This document shows, in pieces, positions 26,601 to 34,626 of a stretch of 62,373 bases of DNA; the stretch's first letter is position 1, and every line of letters starts with the position of its first letter. The DNA is from Gemmatimonadota bacterium (GTDB lineage Bacteria; Gemmatimonadota; Gemmatimonadetes; Longimicrobiales; Gaopeijiaceae). The notes under the pieces are model-generated. The model made no database searches and was not told the DNA's origin. It saw only the letters and a list, made by a program, of their open reading frames with translations. The translations under genes and the position numbers were made by a program. The stretch covers positions 1-62,373 of the forward strand of contig JAQBXY010000020.1 of NCBI GenBank assembly GCA_027623325.1. Reading direction: 5' to 3'.

Positions 26601-27668
26601 AACCAGCGAGAGCGTTCCCAGGGCGAGGGGGATCGGCCCCGGGAGAGTGAACAGTGTCGGGTCGAAGAGGTGCCGGGCGACGGCCAATTGATCGACCGGG
26701 ACCCAAGCGGCTGCCGCGACGAGGGCGACCGCAGCCGCGATGGCCTCGGTCAGCCTGAAGGCACCCCCGATCGCGATCAGCAGCCACCCGACGACCAGCA
26801 TCAGAGCGACGGCTGCGGCCCATCGATCGCGGATCGTCGCGGCGCGGATATCGCGATCGGGTCGTTCGAGCACCACGCTCAGCAGGCGATCGTCGTCGAG
26901 CGCCAGATCCCACACGGCCTCGGCGATTCCCGGGTCCTCCTCCGTGATCCGGATGCGCTCCCCGGTCTCGCGATAGAATCGGGTAGCGAGGTCGCCCATG
27001 TCCGCGCCGAGGCCTTCCGGGAGGGAGGCCCTCAGCAGGTATGCTGCCACCGCCACGCCGCCGTCGGGCGCAGTCGACGTCAGATAGAGGTATCCGAACA
27101 GGGGCAGGTCCCGGTACGACTGCCTCCTCTCTCCCCGCTGTACCGTCTCGGGGATCTTGCCCCTGTGCGTCCCATCCCAGACCAACAAGTTGCCGTCGCG
27201 GTCGTACAGCCCCAGCGCGGAGGTGCCGTGTCGGCCTCGAATCTCCGAAACGACCGAGGCATCGACACCCGAAGCACTTTCGGTCGCTGCGATCAACGCA
27301 TCCGCCGCCGCCTCGCCCGCCAGCTGGCGCCGGTCCAGCTCCCCACTTAGGAGTTCCCCGATCTCGGTGACGCGCTTCGCCCAGTACCCATCCCAATCGC
27401 TTCGTACCGAATGCACCTGGCGTTCGGCATGGAATCCCACGAGGATGCCCAAAAGAAGCATCACAGTGCCGATTCCGGACCAACGCCCCCGACCTCGAGG
27501 TCCGAGCAGTACGCCGCCCATCAGGCCGATCGCGGCGACGAGCAAGACCGCGGGACCGCCCCCTCCGGTCCAGAGCGCGAGCGCCGCGGTCGCGACCCAC
27601 GGACCCAGGGATCCAAGTCTTCGGACCCCCGAAACCTCAGCGGAAGGTGTAGGAGAACGAGATGTCAT
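23637..27668 (-). CDS. Very large NtrY-like membrane sensor histidine kinase
   Basis: Sensor kinase of 1343 residues, about twice the usual NtrY length. Two membrane segments near the N-terminus are followed by an extracytoplasmic region (about 75-285). A block of seven or eight membrane segments comes next (about 285-500), then a second periplasmic region (about 500-770), two more segments, a third periplasmic loop and a last segment at about 925-950. A HAMP linker (LTRPIHALQVASESVG), a PAS domain, HisKA with the phospho-acceptor in VAHEVKNPLTPIKLS (about His1130) and HATPase with VNLLENA and GTGLGLAIVQRVV complete it. The C-terminal half is typical NtrY. Its start overlaps the divergent creatininase-like gene by 7 bp. 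Confidence 0.88.
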   Translation of the reverse strand: MTSRSPTPSAEVSGVRRLGSLGPWVATAALALWTGGGGPAVLLVAAIGLMGGVLLGPRGRGRWSGIGTVMLLLGILVGFHAERQVHSVRSDWDGYWAKRVTEIGELLSGELDRRQLAGEAAADALIAATESASGVDASVVSEIRGRHGTSALGLYDRDGNLLVWDGTHRGKIPETVQRGERRQSYRDLPLFGYLYLTSTAPDGGVAVAAYLLRASLPEGLGADMGDLATRFYRETGERIRITEEDPGIAEAVWDLALDDDRLLSVVLERPDRDIRAATIRDRWAAAVALMLVVGWLLIAIGGAFRLTEAIAAAVALVAAAAWVPVDQLAVARHLFDPTLFTLPGPIPLALGTLSLVSMAGFALVAVLPRPAISLPPWGAGVLAGVGFPAILMWIQSGLGPGALSAGRLDWIAYELTGAALLSLLAGTAIAFTREGDGSRPAVLGAIAFALLLGVGSGAWVYFKAEGLELLSVAWVIPVGVAAYGVRAWDGWRRSLLGWTAAIVMGATATIPLTWGDAIEARLQEGTQRLQSLAAVEDVEMENRLLAFGRLADSLDLVGAEDVSILYDGWRLSGLSDLGQPVWLQMELRDGSPGEGLRVGVGGGEPEPYQDILAQGRVAGGIRLVQLNQDDARYILTTALSNDRMVVAVAPPFPESTGRSALGPLLRVATDGATDALAVLPLAGDEEALPGGASRMRTRRGWQAEIGLSFSNHTAYHAHYLVDLPGVPLSLARATLLMVLNLALFLAFWVGGRGLLGSPARAEMRISGLVISFRARVTLALFGFFALANALFGTVAYRTLAQASHRSAQVIAERVVEDAAGWYRALGGQMDRLASQVGAELLEYRDGELREGSVDELVELGMYEAWTPYEVHERLASREVVQEFTETSVGSWQYVTAYRRLADGDVLAAQVPLQAGTSALQTTDLIELLGFVILLGAALSLGLAMIAGRALTRPIHALQVASESVGSGDLGLRLPAHRTDEFGAVFRAFNRMVGRVRRARRQLVRTSRRTQLIMDEAAVGMVALDPGGRVTLVNPRAEELMGVEVFVGRQLPSDGEVGDALTSWLASYMHTAADEANSDFQVGDRRIRVRVRRLGSFGTRRGVVVALDDVTDELRAERVIAWGEMARQVAHEVKNPLTPIKLSIQHVRRAWDDRHPDFENILIKNADAMLIEIDRLAGIAQSFSRFGTPGGDQIVPLAAVSLREVVTELMALYGGSNAQVRFEQELEAALPPVVARPAELKEVLVNLLENARLAGQEGTRVIIKGRRSEDGQSVVLSVVDDGAGIPEDVLPRIFEPQFSTRSTGTGLGLAIVQRVVRAWGGSVAVKSELGVGTTVSVTLRVWPE

Positions 27669-28372
27669 ATGCGCTGGACGAAATGTCTTGGCAGGCCGTG
27701 GGCGCAGCCCTCAAGGAGAATCCGCGTCTCATCCTCCCGGTCGGGGCGCTCGAGCAGCACGGTCCACACCTCCCACTGGGGGCGAATATCGTCATCACAA
27801 AGCGCGTGGCGCACGAAGTTTCTCAGCGACTCGGCATTCTCCGAGCTCCCACGTTCTCTTACGGTGTGACCGTGGGCGGGGGTCCCTTTCCGGGTCGCGC
27901 AGGCCTGAGTCGCAAGACGTTGCACCGGGCCGTCAATGGACTCCTTGGTACCTGGGAAGACCAGGGCGTCCAGGACTTCGTGATCATCACCGCACATCGG
28001 TTCGAACCCCATCTGGAGGCCCTGCTCATGACGCCGTCCGGGCCGTCCACGAAGTCCGTCTACGACCTCTACCAAATCGACGTCTCCGACATCATCGAAA
28101 CGGACCCCGAAGTCGAACACGCGGGTGAGCTCGAAACATCCCTCATGCTTCACCTGGCCCCCGAGTTGGTGGATATGAAGCAGGCCAGGGACTTCATGCC
28201 CCAGGGAGGGGCGCTTCGAAAGTACACCCGCCGAAGGGTGCCGACACCCCCGCCCACCTCGGGTGGCGTGGTCGGGTCTCCGACGCTCGCCTCCGCAGAG
28301 AAGGGCTCGCTCGTGTTCTCGCGTTATGTCACGATGCTGTGCCAGGCGGTGGGCCAGCGTGGTGTGGAGTAG
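27662..28372 (+). CDS. Creatininase-family protein with altered metal site
   Basis: The 236-residue protein has the creatininase/MftE fold markers: LPVGALEQHGPHLPLGAN near the N-terminus and EHAGELETSLML later. In the family, the first motif normally ends in Asp (PLGTD), a metal ligand; here it is Asn42. The usual GHGGN or GHYEN loop reads AHRFEPH (His112 and Glu115 present). It may therefore be a divergent amidohydrolase or have reduced metal binding. The ATG has an AGGAGA ribosome site. Relatives include creatinine amidohydrolase, MftE and riboflavin-pathway amidases, so no substrate is assigned. Confidence 0.78.
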   Translation: MSYALDEMSWQAVGAALKENPRLILPVGALEQHGPHLPLGANIVITKRVAHEVSQRLGILRAPTFSYGVTVGGGPFPGRAGLSRKTLHRAVNGLLGTWEDQGVQDFVIITAHRFEPHLEALLMTPSGPSTKSVYDLYQIDVSDIIETDPEVEHAGELETSLMLHLAPELVDMKQARDFMPQGGALRKYTRRRVPTPPPTSGGVVGSPTLASAEKGSLVFSRYVTMLCQAVGQRGVE

Positions 28373-28421
28373 ACGCGCCTTGGGGCGAACACCTTGGGTC
28401 CTCGCGGGGTACCATCGCGTC

Positions 28422-29117
28422 ATGAACATTCGGATCTTGGTGCTGGCATTGACCGTCTCCCTCGTGACGGCGCCCGGCGCCGTCGGCCAGGGTGTCGTGG
28501 TCGATCAAGGAGCATTCTCCGTTCGGCTGCGGGGACAGGCCGTCGGCACCGAGGATTTTGTGATCCGGCGCGCCGGAATGGGTCGGGAGGATGCCGTCTT
28601 TGCAAGCGGCGTCGTCCGGACCCGGATCGGGACTGCAACCCAGGAGGTTAAGCCGCTCCTCAGGGCCTCACCGCCTGACTGGAGTGCTGTGAGCTACCAG
28701 GTCGACGTGACCGGACCCGATGCGATCGACGTTCGAATCAGTCGCACCGGACGCCGATATGTCGCCACGATTCGCTCGGAGATTGGCGATGAAGATCGCG
28801 AATTCCAGGCTCAGGCCAACACCCGGGTGGTCGAGCTTGGCGTCGCCCATCACTACTATTTTCTTCGAGACGTGCGTGAGGGAGTTGCCGTTCACGTACT
28901 CGAACCGCGGAGCCGCCGACAGGTCACCCTGACTTCGAGCGCACCGTCGGACGTCGACCTCACCCTCGGCCCCAGTCTCGTCTCTGCGCGCCGGGTCCAG
29001 TTCGATTCGGATCAAGGTGACCTTCGGATCGTCTGGTTCGATCGCCAGGGTCGTGTCCTGCGCGTAGAGATTCCCTCTTTGGGTTACGTCGCCGAACGAA
29101 CCGACCTCGTCGGCTGA
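28422..29117 (+). CDS. Uncharacterised secreted protein
   Basis: Family not recognised. The 231-residue protein starts with a clear signal peptide (ILVLALTVSLVTAPGAVGQG). The mature part is beta-rich and begins GAFSVRLRGQAVGTEDFVIRR, ending with a REIPSLGYVAER-like strand pair. This pattern resembles small periplasmic or outer-membrane-associated beta-proteins (DUF3108/DUF6134-like), but I cannot confirm it. The start was chosen at the signal peptide; an upstream ATG would overlap the creatininase-like gene. It lies 49 nt after that gene. Confidence 0.7.
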   Translation: MNIRILVLALTVSLVTAPGAVGQGVVVDQGAFSVRLRGQAVGTEDFVIRRAGMGREDAVFASGVVRTRIGTATQEVKPLLRASPPDWSAVSYQVDVTGPDAIDVRISRTGRRYVATIRSEIGDEDREFQAQANTRVVELGVAHHYYFLRDVREGVAVHVLEPRSRRQVTLTSSAPSDVDLTLGPSLVSARRVQFDSDQGDLRIVWFDRQGRVLRVEIPSLGYVAERTDLVG

Positions 29118-29329
29118 TCGAAAGCAGTTCGCAAAAGGACGTGGCTCGTTAGCTTCAACGCTCCCGACAAAGTCCGACGCTTGCGGTGAAGAAGTCGGAC
29201 ACTGCCGGCGTACGGCATTCGGAGCCCGGAAGCGGCGCGGAACCGATCGAAACCGTGACCTTCCGAAAGGAGTACGGGTGTGGGGCGCCCGACGTCCATC
29301 TTTTCGTCAGTGACAGGGGGATTGTGAGG

Positions 29330-30826
29330 ATGAAGACTCGTGCACGCGGCGTCCTGGTCGCGTCGCTTCTCGTCGCAGGTCCGATCTCCGCTCAAGAAGC
29401 GGTGCCATCTTCGTTATCCCTCGGTCAGGCGATCGAGATCGCGCGTACCACGAACCCAGGCTTCCTGCAGACTCGGAACGACGAAGCCATGGCCGACTGG
29501 GACGTGCGCCAGTCGTGGGGAGCGCTCATGCCCTCGGCCAGCGCGACGGGGGGCCTGTCGTGGCAGGGATCGGGTGAGACGCAGTTGGGTGGTAGCCTGA
29601 CGTTGGGGGACCTCGGCTTCGGAAATCGACCGTCCTACTATGGGTCGAGTTACAATCTGGGGCTCAACTACTCCCTCGACTGGGCCACGCTACTGGGCCC
29701 GAGGCAGTCCAAGGCGCAAAGGCAGACGACGATCGCGGGAATCGGCGTGGCCGAGGCCAACCTCGTGTCGTCCGTGACGACTGGGTACGTCGAGATCCTC
29801 AGGCAGACCGACGCCGTGAGAATCTCCGAGCTTCAGCTCGAGAACAGCGCGTTCAACCTTCGCCTGGCCCAGGGTCAGCTCGAAGTCGGCCAGGTCACGG
29901 CCATCGACGCCGGTCAGGCTGAAATCCAAGTGGGTCGCGCCGAGGTCACGCTGCTGCAGGCTCGCAACCGTCTGGCGACGTCGCGGATGCGACTGCTCCA
30001 GATGCTGGGTCTCCCGGTCAACCAGGATTTCGAGGTGACGACCCTGTTCCAGCTGACGGAGCCGACGTGGAATATCGAACTCCTGACCTCGCTGGCTCTC
30101 GAGGACAACCCGGAGCTGAAGCGCCGGCGTCTCGCCACCACGTCCGCCGATGTGAGTGTCAGCTCCGCGTGGTCGTCGTACCTCCCGTCCATGTCCATTT
30201 CGACGGGATGGAGCGGCTTCACCAACCAACCGAGCAGTACTGATTTTCTGGTCACCCAGGCCGAAGTCGGAGTCGCGAGCACGATCGCGCAGTGCGTCCG
30301 GACGAACGACCTGTACGCGCGACTCGCGAACCCGCTGCCACAGGTCGACTGCTCGCAGTTCGTCTTCACGGACGTTCAGCGCCAGAGCATCATCTCCGGG
30401 AACAACCAGTTCCCGTTCAACTTCACGGGCTCGCCGCCGTCTCTTCGTCTGTCGATGAGCATCCCGATCTTCTCGGGCTTCAGTCGCCAGAGGAATCTCG
30501 AGGCAGCGCGCCTTCAGCGTGACGATTTGCGAGAGCAGCTTCGTGAGCAGGAGCTCGCGGTGCAGGCCGACCTCGCCATCGGGCTCGCGAACGTTCGCAC
30601 CGCCTATGAGAGCGCACTCCTCGCGGAACGGAATCGGGTCCTCGCCGCTCAACAGATGAACCTGGCCCGCGAACGCTACCAGCTCGGGGCCATCACGTTC
30701 GTCGAGTTGGCCGACGCGCAGACGATATTCGCTCAGGCCGAGTCGGACCGGACGATCACCGTCTTCGCCTATCATGATTCCGTTACCACCCTCGAGGCGC
30801 TCGTCGGCACCTCGCTGCGATTCTAG
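29330..30826 (+). CDS. tolC: TolC-family outer-membrane efflux protein
   Basis: Outer-membrane channel of 498 residues with signal peptide (VLVASLLVAGPISAQEA). The two OEP repeats show LSLGQAIEIARTTNPGF at the first helix and a second-repeat coiled-coil region ending LARERYQLGAITFVELADAQTIFAQAE. It would form the exit duct for the MacA-type adaptor and permeases encoded immediately downstream. The start was chosen at the signal peptide behind GTGAGGATG. The 213 nt before it hold only a weak 7-bp stem near 29171-29199. Confidence 0.9.
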   Translation: MKTRARGVLVASLLVAGPISAQEAVPSSLSLGQAIEIARTTNPGFLQTRNDEAMADWDVRQSWGALMPSASATGGLSWQGSGETQLGGSLTLGDLGFGNRPSYYGSSYNLGLNYSLDWATLLGPRQSKAQRQTTIAGIGVAEANLVSSVTTGYVEILRQTDAVRISELQLENSAFNLRLAQGQLEVGQVTAIDAGQAEIQVGRAEVTLLQARNRLATSRMRLLQMLGLPVNQDFEVTTLFQLTEPTWNIELLTSLALEDNPELKRRRLATTSADVSVSSAWSSYLPSMSISTGWSGFTNQPSSTDFLVTQAEVGVASTIAQCVRTNDLYARLANPLPQVDCSQFVFTDVQRQSIISGNNQFPFNFTGSPPSLRLSMSIPIFSGFSRQRNLEAARLQRDDLREQLREQELAVQADLAIGLANVRTAYESALLAERNRVLAAQQMNLARERYQLGAITFVELADAQTIFAQAESDRTITVFAYHDSVTTLEALVGTSLRF

Positions 30827-30842
30827 GAAGAACGCCAATTCA

Positions 30843-32090
30843 ATGCAGACTCGAACGAAGGTCATCGTAGGAATCGTGGTCGTGGCGGTCCTCGGCACCG
30901 CCGCTGCGCTGTCCGTGACACGCGGACGCGACCGCGGCATCGAGGTCCGAACCGAAGCGATCGAACGGAGAGATCTCAAGGAGATCGTCACAGCGAGCGG
31001 GAACATCCGGGCTCGCCGCACCGTCGACGTCAGTTCCGACGTCTCGGCCAAGGTCGCCTCGCTGTTGGTCGAAGAGGGTGACGACGTGGTCGCCGGCCAG
31101 GTGCTCCTCCGGCTCGTCCCGGATCAGTATCAAGCGGTCGTCTCCCGGACAGAGGCATCTCTGGCGCAGGCTGAAGCGCAGGAGGCGCAACAATCGGCGA
31201 ACATGATCCGATCGGAGCGCAACCGCGACCGACTTCTGCAGCTGCGGGCGAGGGATTCGATTCTCGTCAGCCGGCAGCAAATCGATGACTCTGAGACCGA
31301 CGTGAAGGTCGCCGAGGCAATGCTCGCCTCAGCCGGGCACGGGGTTTCTCAGGCACGCGCCGCGGTTCGCGAAGCGGCCGATCAACTCGCGAAGACAATC
31401 TTTACCGCTCCAATGGACGGCAAGGTCACCCGCCTGAACGTGGAAGAGGGTGAGACGGTCATCATCGGAACGATGAACAACCCCGGCAGCCTCGTCTTGA
31501 CGATTTCGGATCTGTCGGTGATCGAGGTCGTGGTTCAAGTCGACGAGACGGAAGTCTCGAAGATCGCTCTGGGAGATAGCGCCACAATTCGTATCGACGC
31601 CTTCACTACTCGCGAATTCACGGGAACGGTCACGGAGATCGGCAACTCGGCGATCAATCCCCCGAGCCAGCAGGCCGGAAATCAGCAGGCCGCCATCGAC
31701 TTCGAGGTGGTGCTCACCCTGACCGCCAGTGATGCTCCTCTGCGACCTGATCTGTCCGCAACGGCGGATGTTGTGGTCGAGAGGCGGGACGGTGCCATCG
31801 CAGCCCCGATCATCGCGCTCACGGTGCGAGATCAGGAAGAGGATTCTACGAATGCAGCGACGCCGGCCACCGGCCAGCCGGACGACGTCGAGGGCGTGTT
31901 CATTGTCCGCAACGGAACCGTGACGTTCACACCGGTGCAGATCGGCATCGCGGGCCAGGAGTTCTTCGAAATCCTCTCCGGTCTCGCGGAGGGCGACACG
32001 GTCGTCTCCGGACCCTATCAGCGTATCCGGCAGCTACGAGACGGTGACGCGATTCGCGTGACCACCGACGACTCCCCCGGGAACGGGTAG
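30843..32090 (+). CDS. macA: MacA/HlyD-type periplasmic adaptor protein
   Basis: Membrane-fusion protein of 415 residues. An N-terminal membrane anchor (VIVGIVVVAVLGTAAALSV) is followed by the lipoyl halves (GNIRARRTVDVSSDVSAKV and IFTAPMDGKVTRLNVEEGE). An alpha-hairpin coiled coil lies between them, and beta-barrel and membrane-proximal domains follow. It links the inner-membrane permeases to the TolC channel. It starts 16 nt after tolC and ends 9 nt before the first permease gene. Confidence 0.9.
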   Translation: MQTRTKVIVGIVVVAVLGTAAALSVTRGRDRGIEVRTEAIERRDLKEIVTASGNIRARRTVDVSSDVSAKVASLLVEEGDDVVAGQVLLRLVPDQYQAVVSRTEASLAQAEAQEAQQSANMIRSERNRDRLLQLRARDSILVSRQQIDDSETDVKVAEAMLASAGHGVSQARAAVREAADQLAKTIFTAPMDGKVTRLNVEEGETVIIGTMNNPGSLVLTISDLSVIEVVVQVDETEVSKIALGDSATIRIDAFTTREFTGTVTEIGNSAINPPSQQAGNQQAAIDFEVVLTLTASDAPLRPDLSATADVVVERRDGAIAAPIIALTVRDQEEDSTNAATPATGQPDDVEGVFIVRNGTVTFTPVQIGIAGQEFFEILSGLAEGDTVVSGPYQRIRQLRDGDAIRVTTDDSPGNG

Positions 32091-32099
32091 GCGCGAAAG

Positions 32100-33341
32100 G
32101 TGCACCTCTGGGAAGGGGTTTCGCTCGCGTTCCAGCAACTGCGAACCGAGAGGCTCAAGTCGCTCTTCAGCCTCCTGGGTGTGATTCTCGGCGTGATGTT
32201 CTTGATCGTAGTCGTCACCGTCGTCGAGGGGCTCGATCGGTACGTGCGGGAGGACTTCACTTCACAGGTCTTCGGCGTCAACACGGTGACGCTGCGCCGC
32301 ACGGAGCAGATCGGGGCCAACCTGAATCGGGAGGATTGGCGTGCCCGCAGCCGGCGACCCCGACTTCGATTCGACGATGCCGACGCCATCCGCGCCCGCC
32401 TCACCATTCCCGCTCGCGTTGCCGTCGAGAGCGATACACAAGCGAGCGCGGTGGGCGACAATGGGCGGGCGGTCAGCGGCGTCCGCGTCACTGGCGCCTC
32501 CCCCGAGATCTTCATCATCCGCGACCTGACGGTCACGGAAGGGCGGGCGTTCACGACCCAGGAGAACGACGCGGGAGCACCGGTGATCGTAATCGGGTCA
32601 GAGACGGCGGAGGTGGTGTTCGAGGGCCTGGCTCCGGTCGGTCGTTCCATCCGAATCAATGGCTTCCCCTACCGGATCATCGGTGTGCTGGAGGAGCGGG
32701 GATCGCTCTTCGGCCAGTCCTTGGACAACCTCGTCATCGCGCCGGCGCGATCCCCGATCCGCGCCATCACCGCGCCGCGTGGGTACATAAGCGACATCAT
32801 CATCCAGGCGATCGACCCTGAGCAGCTGCGGGACGTTCAGCTCGAGGTGGAAGGCATCATGCGTGTGCGACGCGGCCTGCGCCCCGCCGAGGATCCCGAT
32901 TTCTCGCTCGAGACCGCGGACGAGGCGATCAGCTTCTGGAACAACATCTCCCGGATGCTCTTCCTGGCGCTGCCGATGCTCGTGTCCATATCGCTGGTCG
33001 TGGGCGGCATCGTCATCATGAACATCATGCTCGTGTCGGTCATGGAGCGAACCCGGGAGATCGGTGTCCGAAAGGCTCTAGGCGCCCGCCGTCGAGACAT
33101 TCTCGCCCAGGTGCTGATCGAGTCGGCCACGTTGTCGACAGTCGGGGCGGCCTTCGGAGTGGGGGTGGGGTTGGCGATCGCGAAATTCATCGCAGCGGTG
33201 TCGATCATACCCGCTGCGGTGGCGCCCCGCTGGATCGTACTGGGTGTGAGCCTCGGACTCACGGTCGGAATCGTCGCTGGCGTCTACCCCGCTGCGCAGG
33301 CGTCGAAGCTCGATCCGGTGGATGCGCTCCGATATGAGTAA
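32100..33341 (+). CDS. MacB-like ABC transporter permease (FtsX domain), first copy
   Basis: Membrane protein of 413 residues with the MacB/LolC topology: one membrane segment at 20-42 (LLGVILGVMFLIVVVTVV), a large periplasmic core, and three C-terminal segments forming the FtsX domain, including IVIMNIMLVSVMERTREIGVRKALGARR. No ATP-binding domain is fused. It starts with GTG after GCGAAAGG. The second permease overlaps its end by 8 nt, suggesting a heterodimer. Confidence 0.9.
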   Translation: MHLWEGVSLAFQQLRTERLKSLFSLLGVILGVMFLIVVVTVVEGLDRYVREDFTSQVFGVNTVTLRRTEQIGANLNREDWRARSRRPRLRFDDADAIRARLTIPARVAVESDTQASAVGDNGRAVSGVRVTGASPEIFIIRDLTVTEGRAFTTQENDAGAPVIVIGSETAEVVFEGLAPVGRSIRINGFPYRIIGVLEERGSLFGQSLDNLVIAPARSPIRAITAPRGYISDIIIQAIDPEQLRDVQLEVEGIMRVRRGLRPAEDPDFSLETADEAISFWNNISRMLFLALPMLVSISLVVGGIVIMNIMLVSVMERTREIGVRKALGARRRDILAQVLIESATLSTVGAAFGVGVGLAIAKFIAAVSIIPAAVAPRWIVLGVSLGLTVGIVAGVYPAAQASKLDPVDALRYE

Positions 33342-34623
33342 CCGGAGCGACGATCGCGGGGCGGGCGGGCTCGCCGCCCTTTCCGAGGGGCTCGGCATCG
33401 CGCTGGACGCAATGAACGCGAATCGGGTCCGTTCGGCATTGACGGTTCTCGGTGTCGCGGTCGGCGTCTCGGTTGTGGTGGCGATCGGCGCGCTGATGAC
33501 GGGGCTGCGGTCCAGCGTCATGGACGCCTTCACCGCCGCGGGTCCGAACAACTTCATCGTGACCCGAATCGACTTCTCGGCGATCACGATCTCCTTCGGA
33601 AACAATCGACCTGCGTGGGTCGGCCGACCGGAGATCACATCAGCCGAAGCCGACCGAATCGCATCGCTTCCGAGTGTCGAGGCCGCGTTATACGACCTCA
33701 ACAATTTTCAGGTCGAAATCGAGTTCGAAGGCGAACGCATGTCCGACGTCTTCGCGAGCGGGACATCGTCCGGATGGCCGGCGTACAACGCGGGCGACTT
33801 CGCCAGCGGCCGGGACTTCACGCCGGCGGAGGTTCAGGAAGGTCGCGCGGTGGTTGTTCTCTCCTCCGGACTCGCCGAGCAGCTGTTCGGACAGCGGGAC
33901 CCGATGGGCCGCCGCATCCGCGTGGTGAATCGGTTCCGGGGCACACAGGAGCCGTTCACCGTCATTGGGGTGTACGAACTGGAAACGAACATCTTCTCCC
34001 AGGCGTTCCAGAATTGGGCCGTCTTCCCCTGGACCTCAGCGGTGCGCCGGCTGAGACAGAGCCAATTCCAGGCTCAAATCCTGGTCGTGCCCAACGACTC
34101 GGTTTCGGCTCAGCGCGCGCAGGACGACGCCATCGCGACGATGCGAGGGCTTCGCGGCCTCGGTCCGAGTGTGGCGAACGACTTCTCGATCATGGCGTCC
34201 TCTCAGATCCTGGACATGTTCAACCAGCTCACGAGCGTGTTCTTTCTCGTGATCCTCCTTCTGGCGTCCGCAGGGCTCCTGGTCGGCGGGGTTGGAGTGA
34301 TCGGCATCATGTTGATCTCGGTGACCGAACGAACCCGCGAGATCGGGGTCCGAAAGGCCGTCGGTGCAACCCGACGGGAGATTCTCTGGCAGTTCCTGGT
34401 GGAAGCTTCGGTCCTGACCGCCAGCGGGGCCGGAGTAGGGCTCTTCCTCGGTTGGGCCATGGCTTCGGCTGTCGCCCGATTCAGCCCGCTTCCGGCCGAG
34501 ATTCCCCTCTGGGCCGTCGGCGCGGCCTTGGGCATGGCGGTCATGACGGGTATGCTGTTTGGACTTCTCCCCGCGTACCGCGCCAGTCGCCTCGAGCCGG
34601 TGGCAGCGCTTCGATACGAGTAG
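33334..34623 (+). CDS. MacB-like ABC transporter permease (FtsX domain), second copy
   Basis: Paralogue of the preceding gene: 429 residues, one N-terminal membrane segment (ALTVLGVAVGVSVVVAIGALM), periplasmic core, and C-terminal FtsX domain with GVIGIMLISVTERTREIGVRKAVGATRREI. Both proteins end in the same motif (ALRYE). No ATPase is fused, and none is encoded between tolC and the next gene, so the nucleotide-binding subunit must come from elsewhere. The start overlaps the first permease; an ATG four codons upstream is also possible. Confidence 0.9.
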   Translation: MSNRSDDRGAGGLAALSEGLGIALDAMNANRVRSALTVLGVAVGVSVVVAIGALMTGLRSSVMDAFTAAGPNNFIVTRIDFSAITISFGNNRPAWVGRPEITSAEADRIASLPSVEAALYDLNNFQVEIEFEGERMSDVFASGTSSGWPAYNAGDFASGRDFTPAEVQEGRAVVVLSSGLAEQLFGQRDPMGRRIRVVNRFRGTQEPFTVIGVYELETNIFSQAFQNWAVFPWTSAVRRLRQSQFQAQILVVPNDSVSAQRAQDDAIATMRGLRGLGPSVANDFSIMASSQILDMFNQLTSVFFLVILLLASAGLLVGGVGVIGIMLISVTERTREIGVRKAVGATRREILWQFLVEASVLTASGAGVGLFLGWAMASAVARFSPLPAEIPLWAVGAALGMAVMTGMLFGLLPAYRASRLEPVAALRYE

Positions 34624-34626
34624 GTT

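Noticed and set aside
25615-27600. 661-codon open frame on the minus strand in another frame of the kinase gene
   Set aside because: It overlaps the NtrY-like kinase in the same strand, is rich in Arg/Gly/Pro with no recognisable domain, and is the expected shadow of high-GC coding sequence.
29690-31051. 453-codon minus-strand open frame opposite tolC and macA
   Set aside because: Antisense to two clearly recognised genes; composition is typical of a GC-rich antisense shadow.
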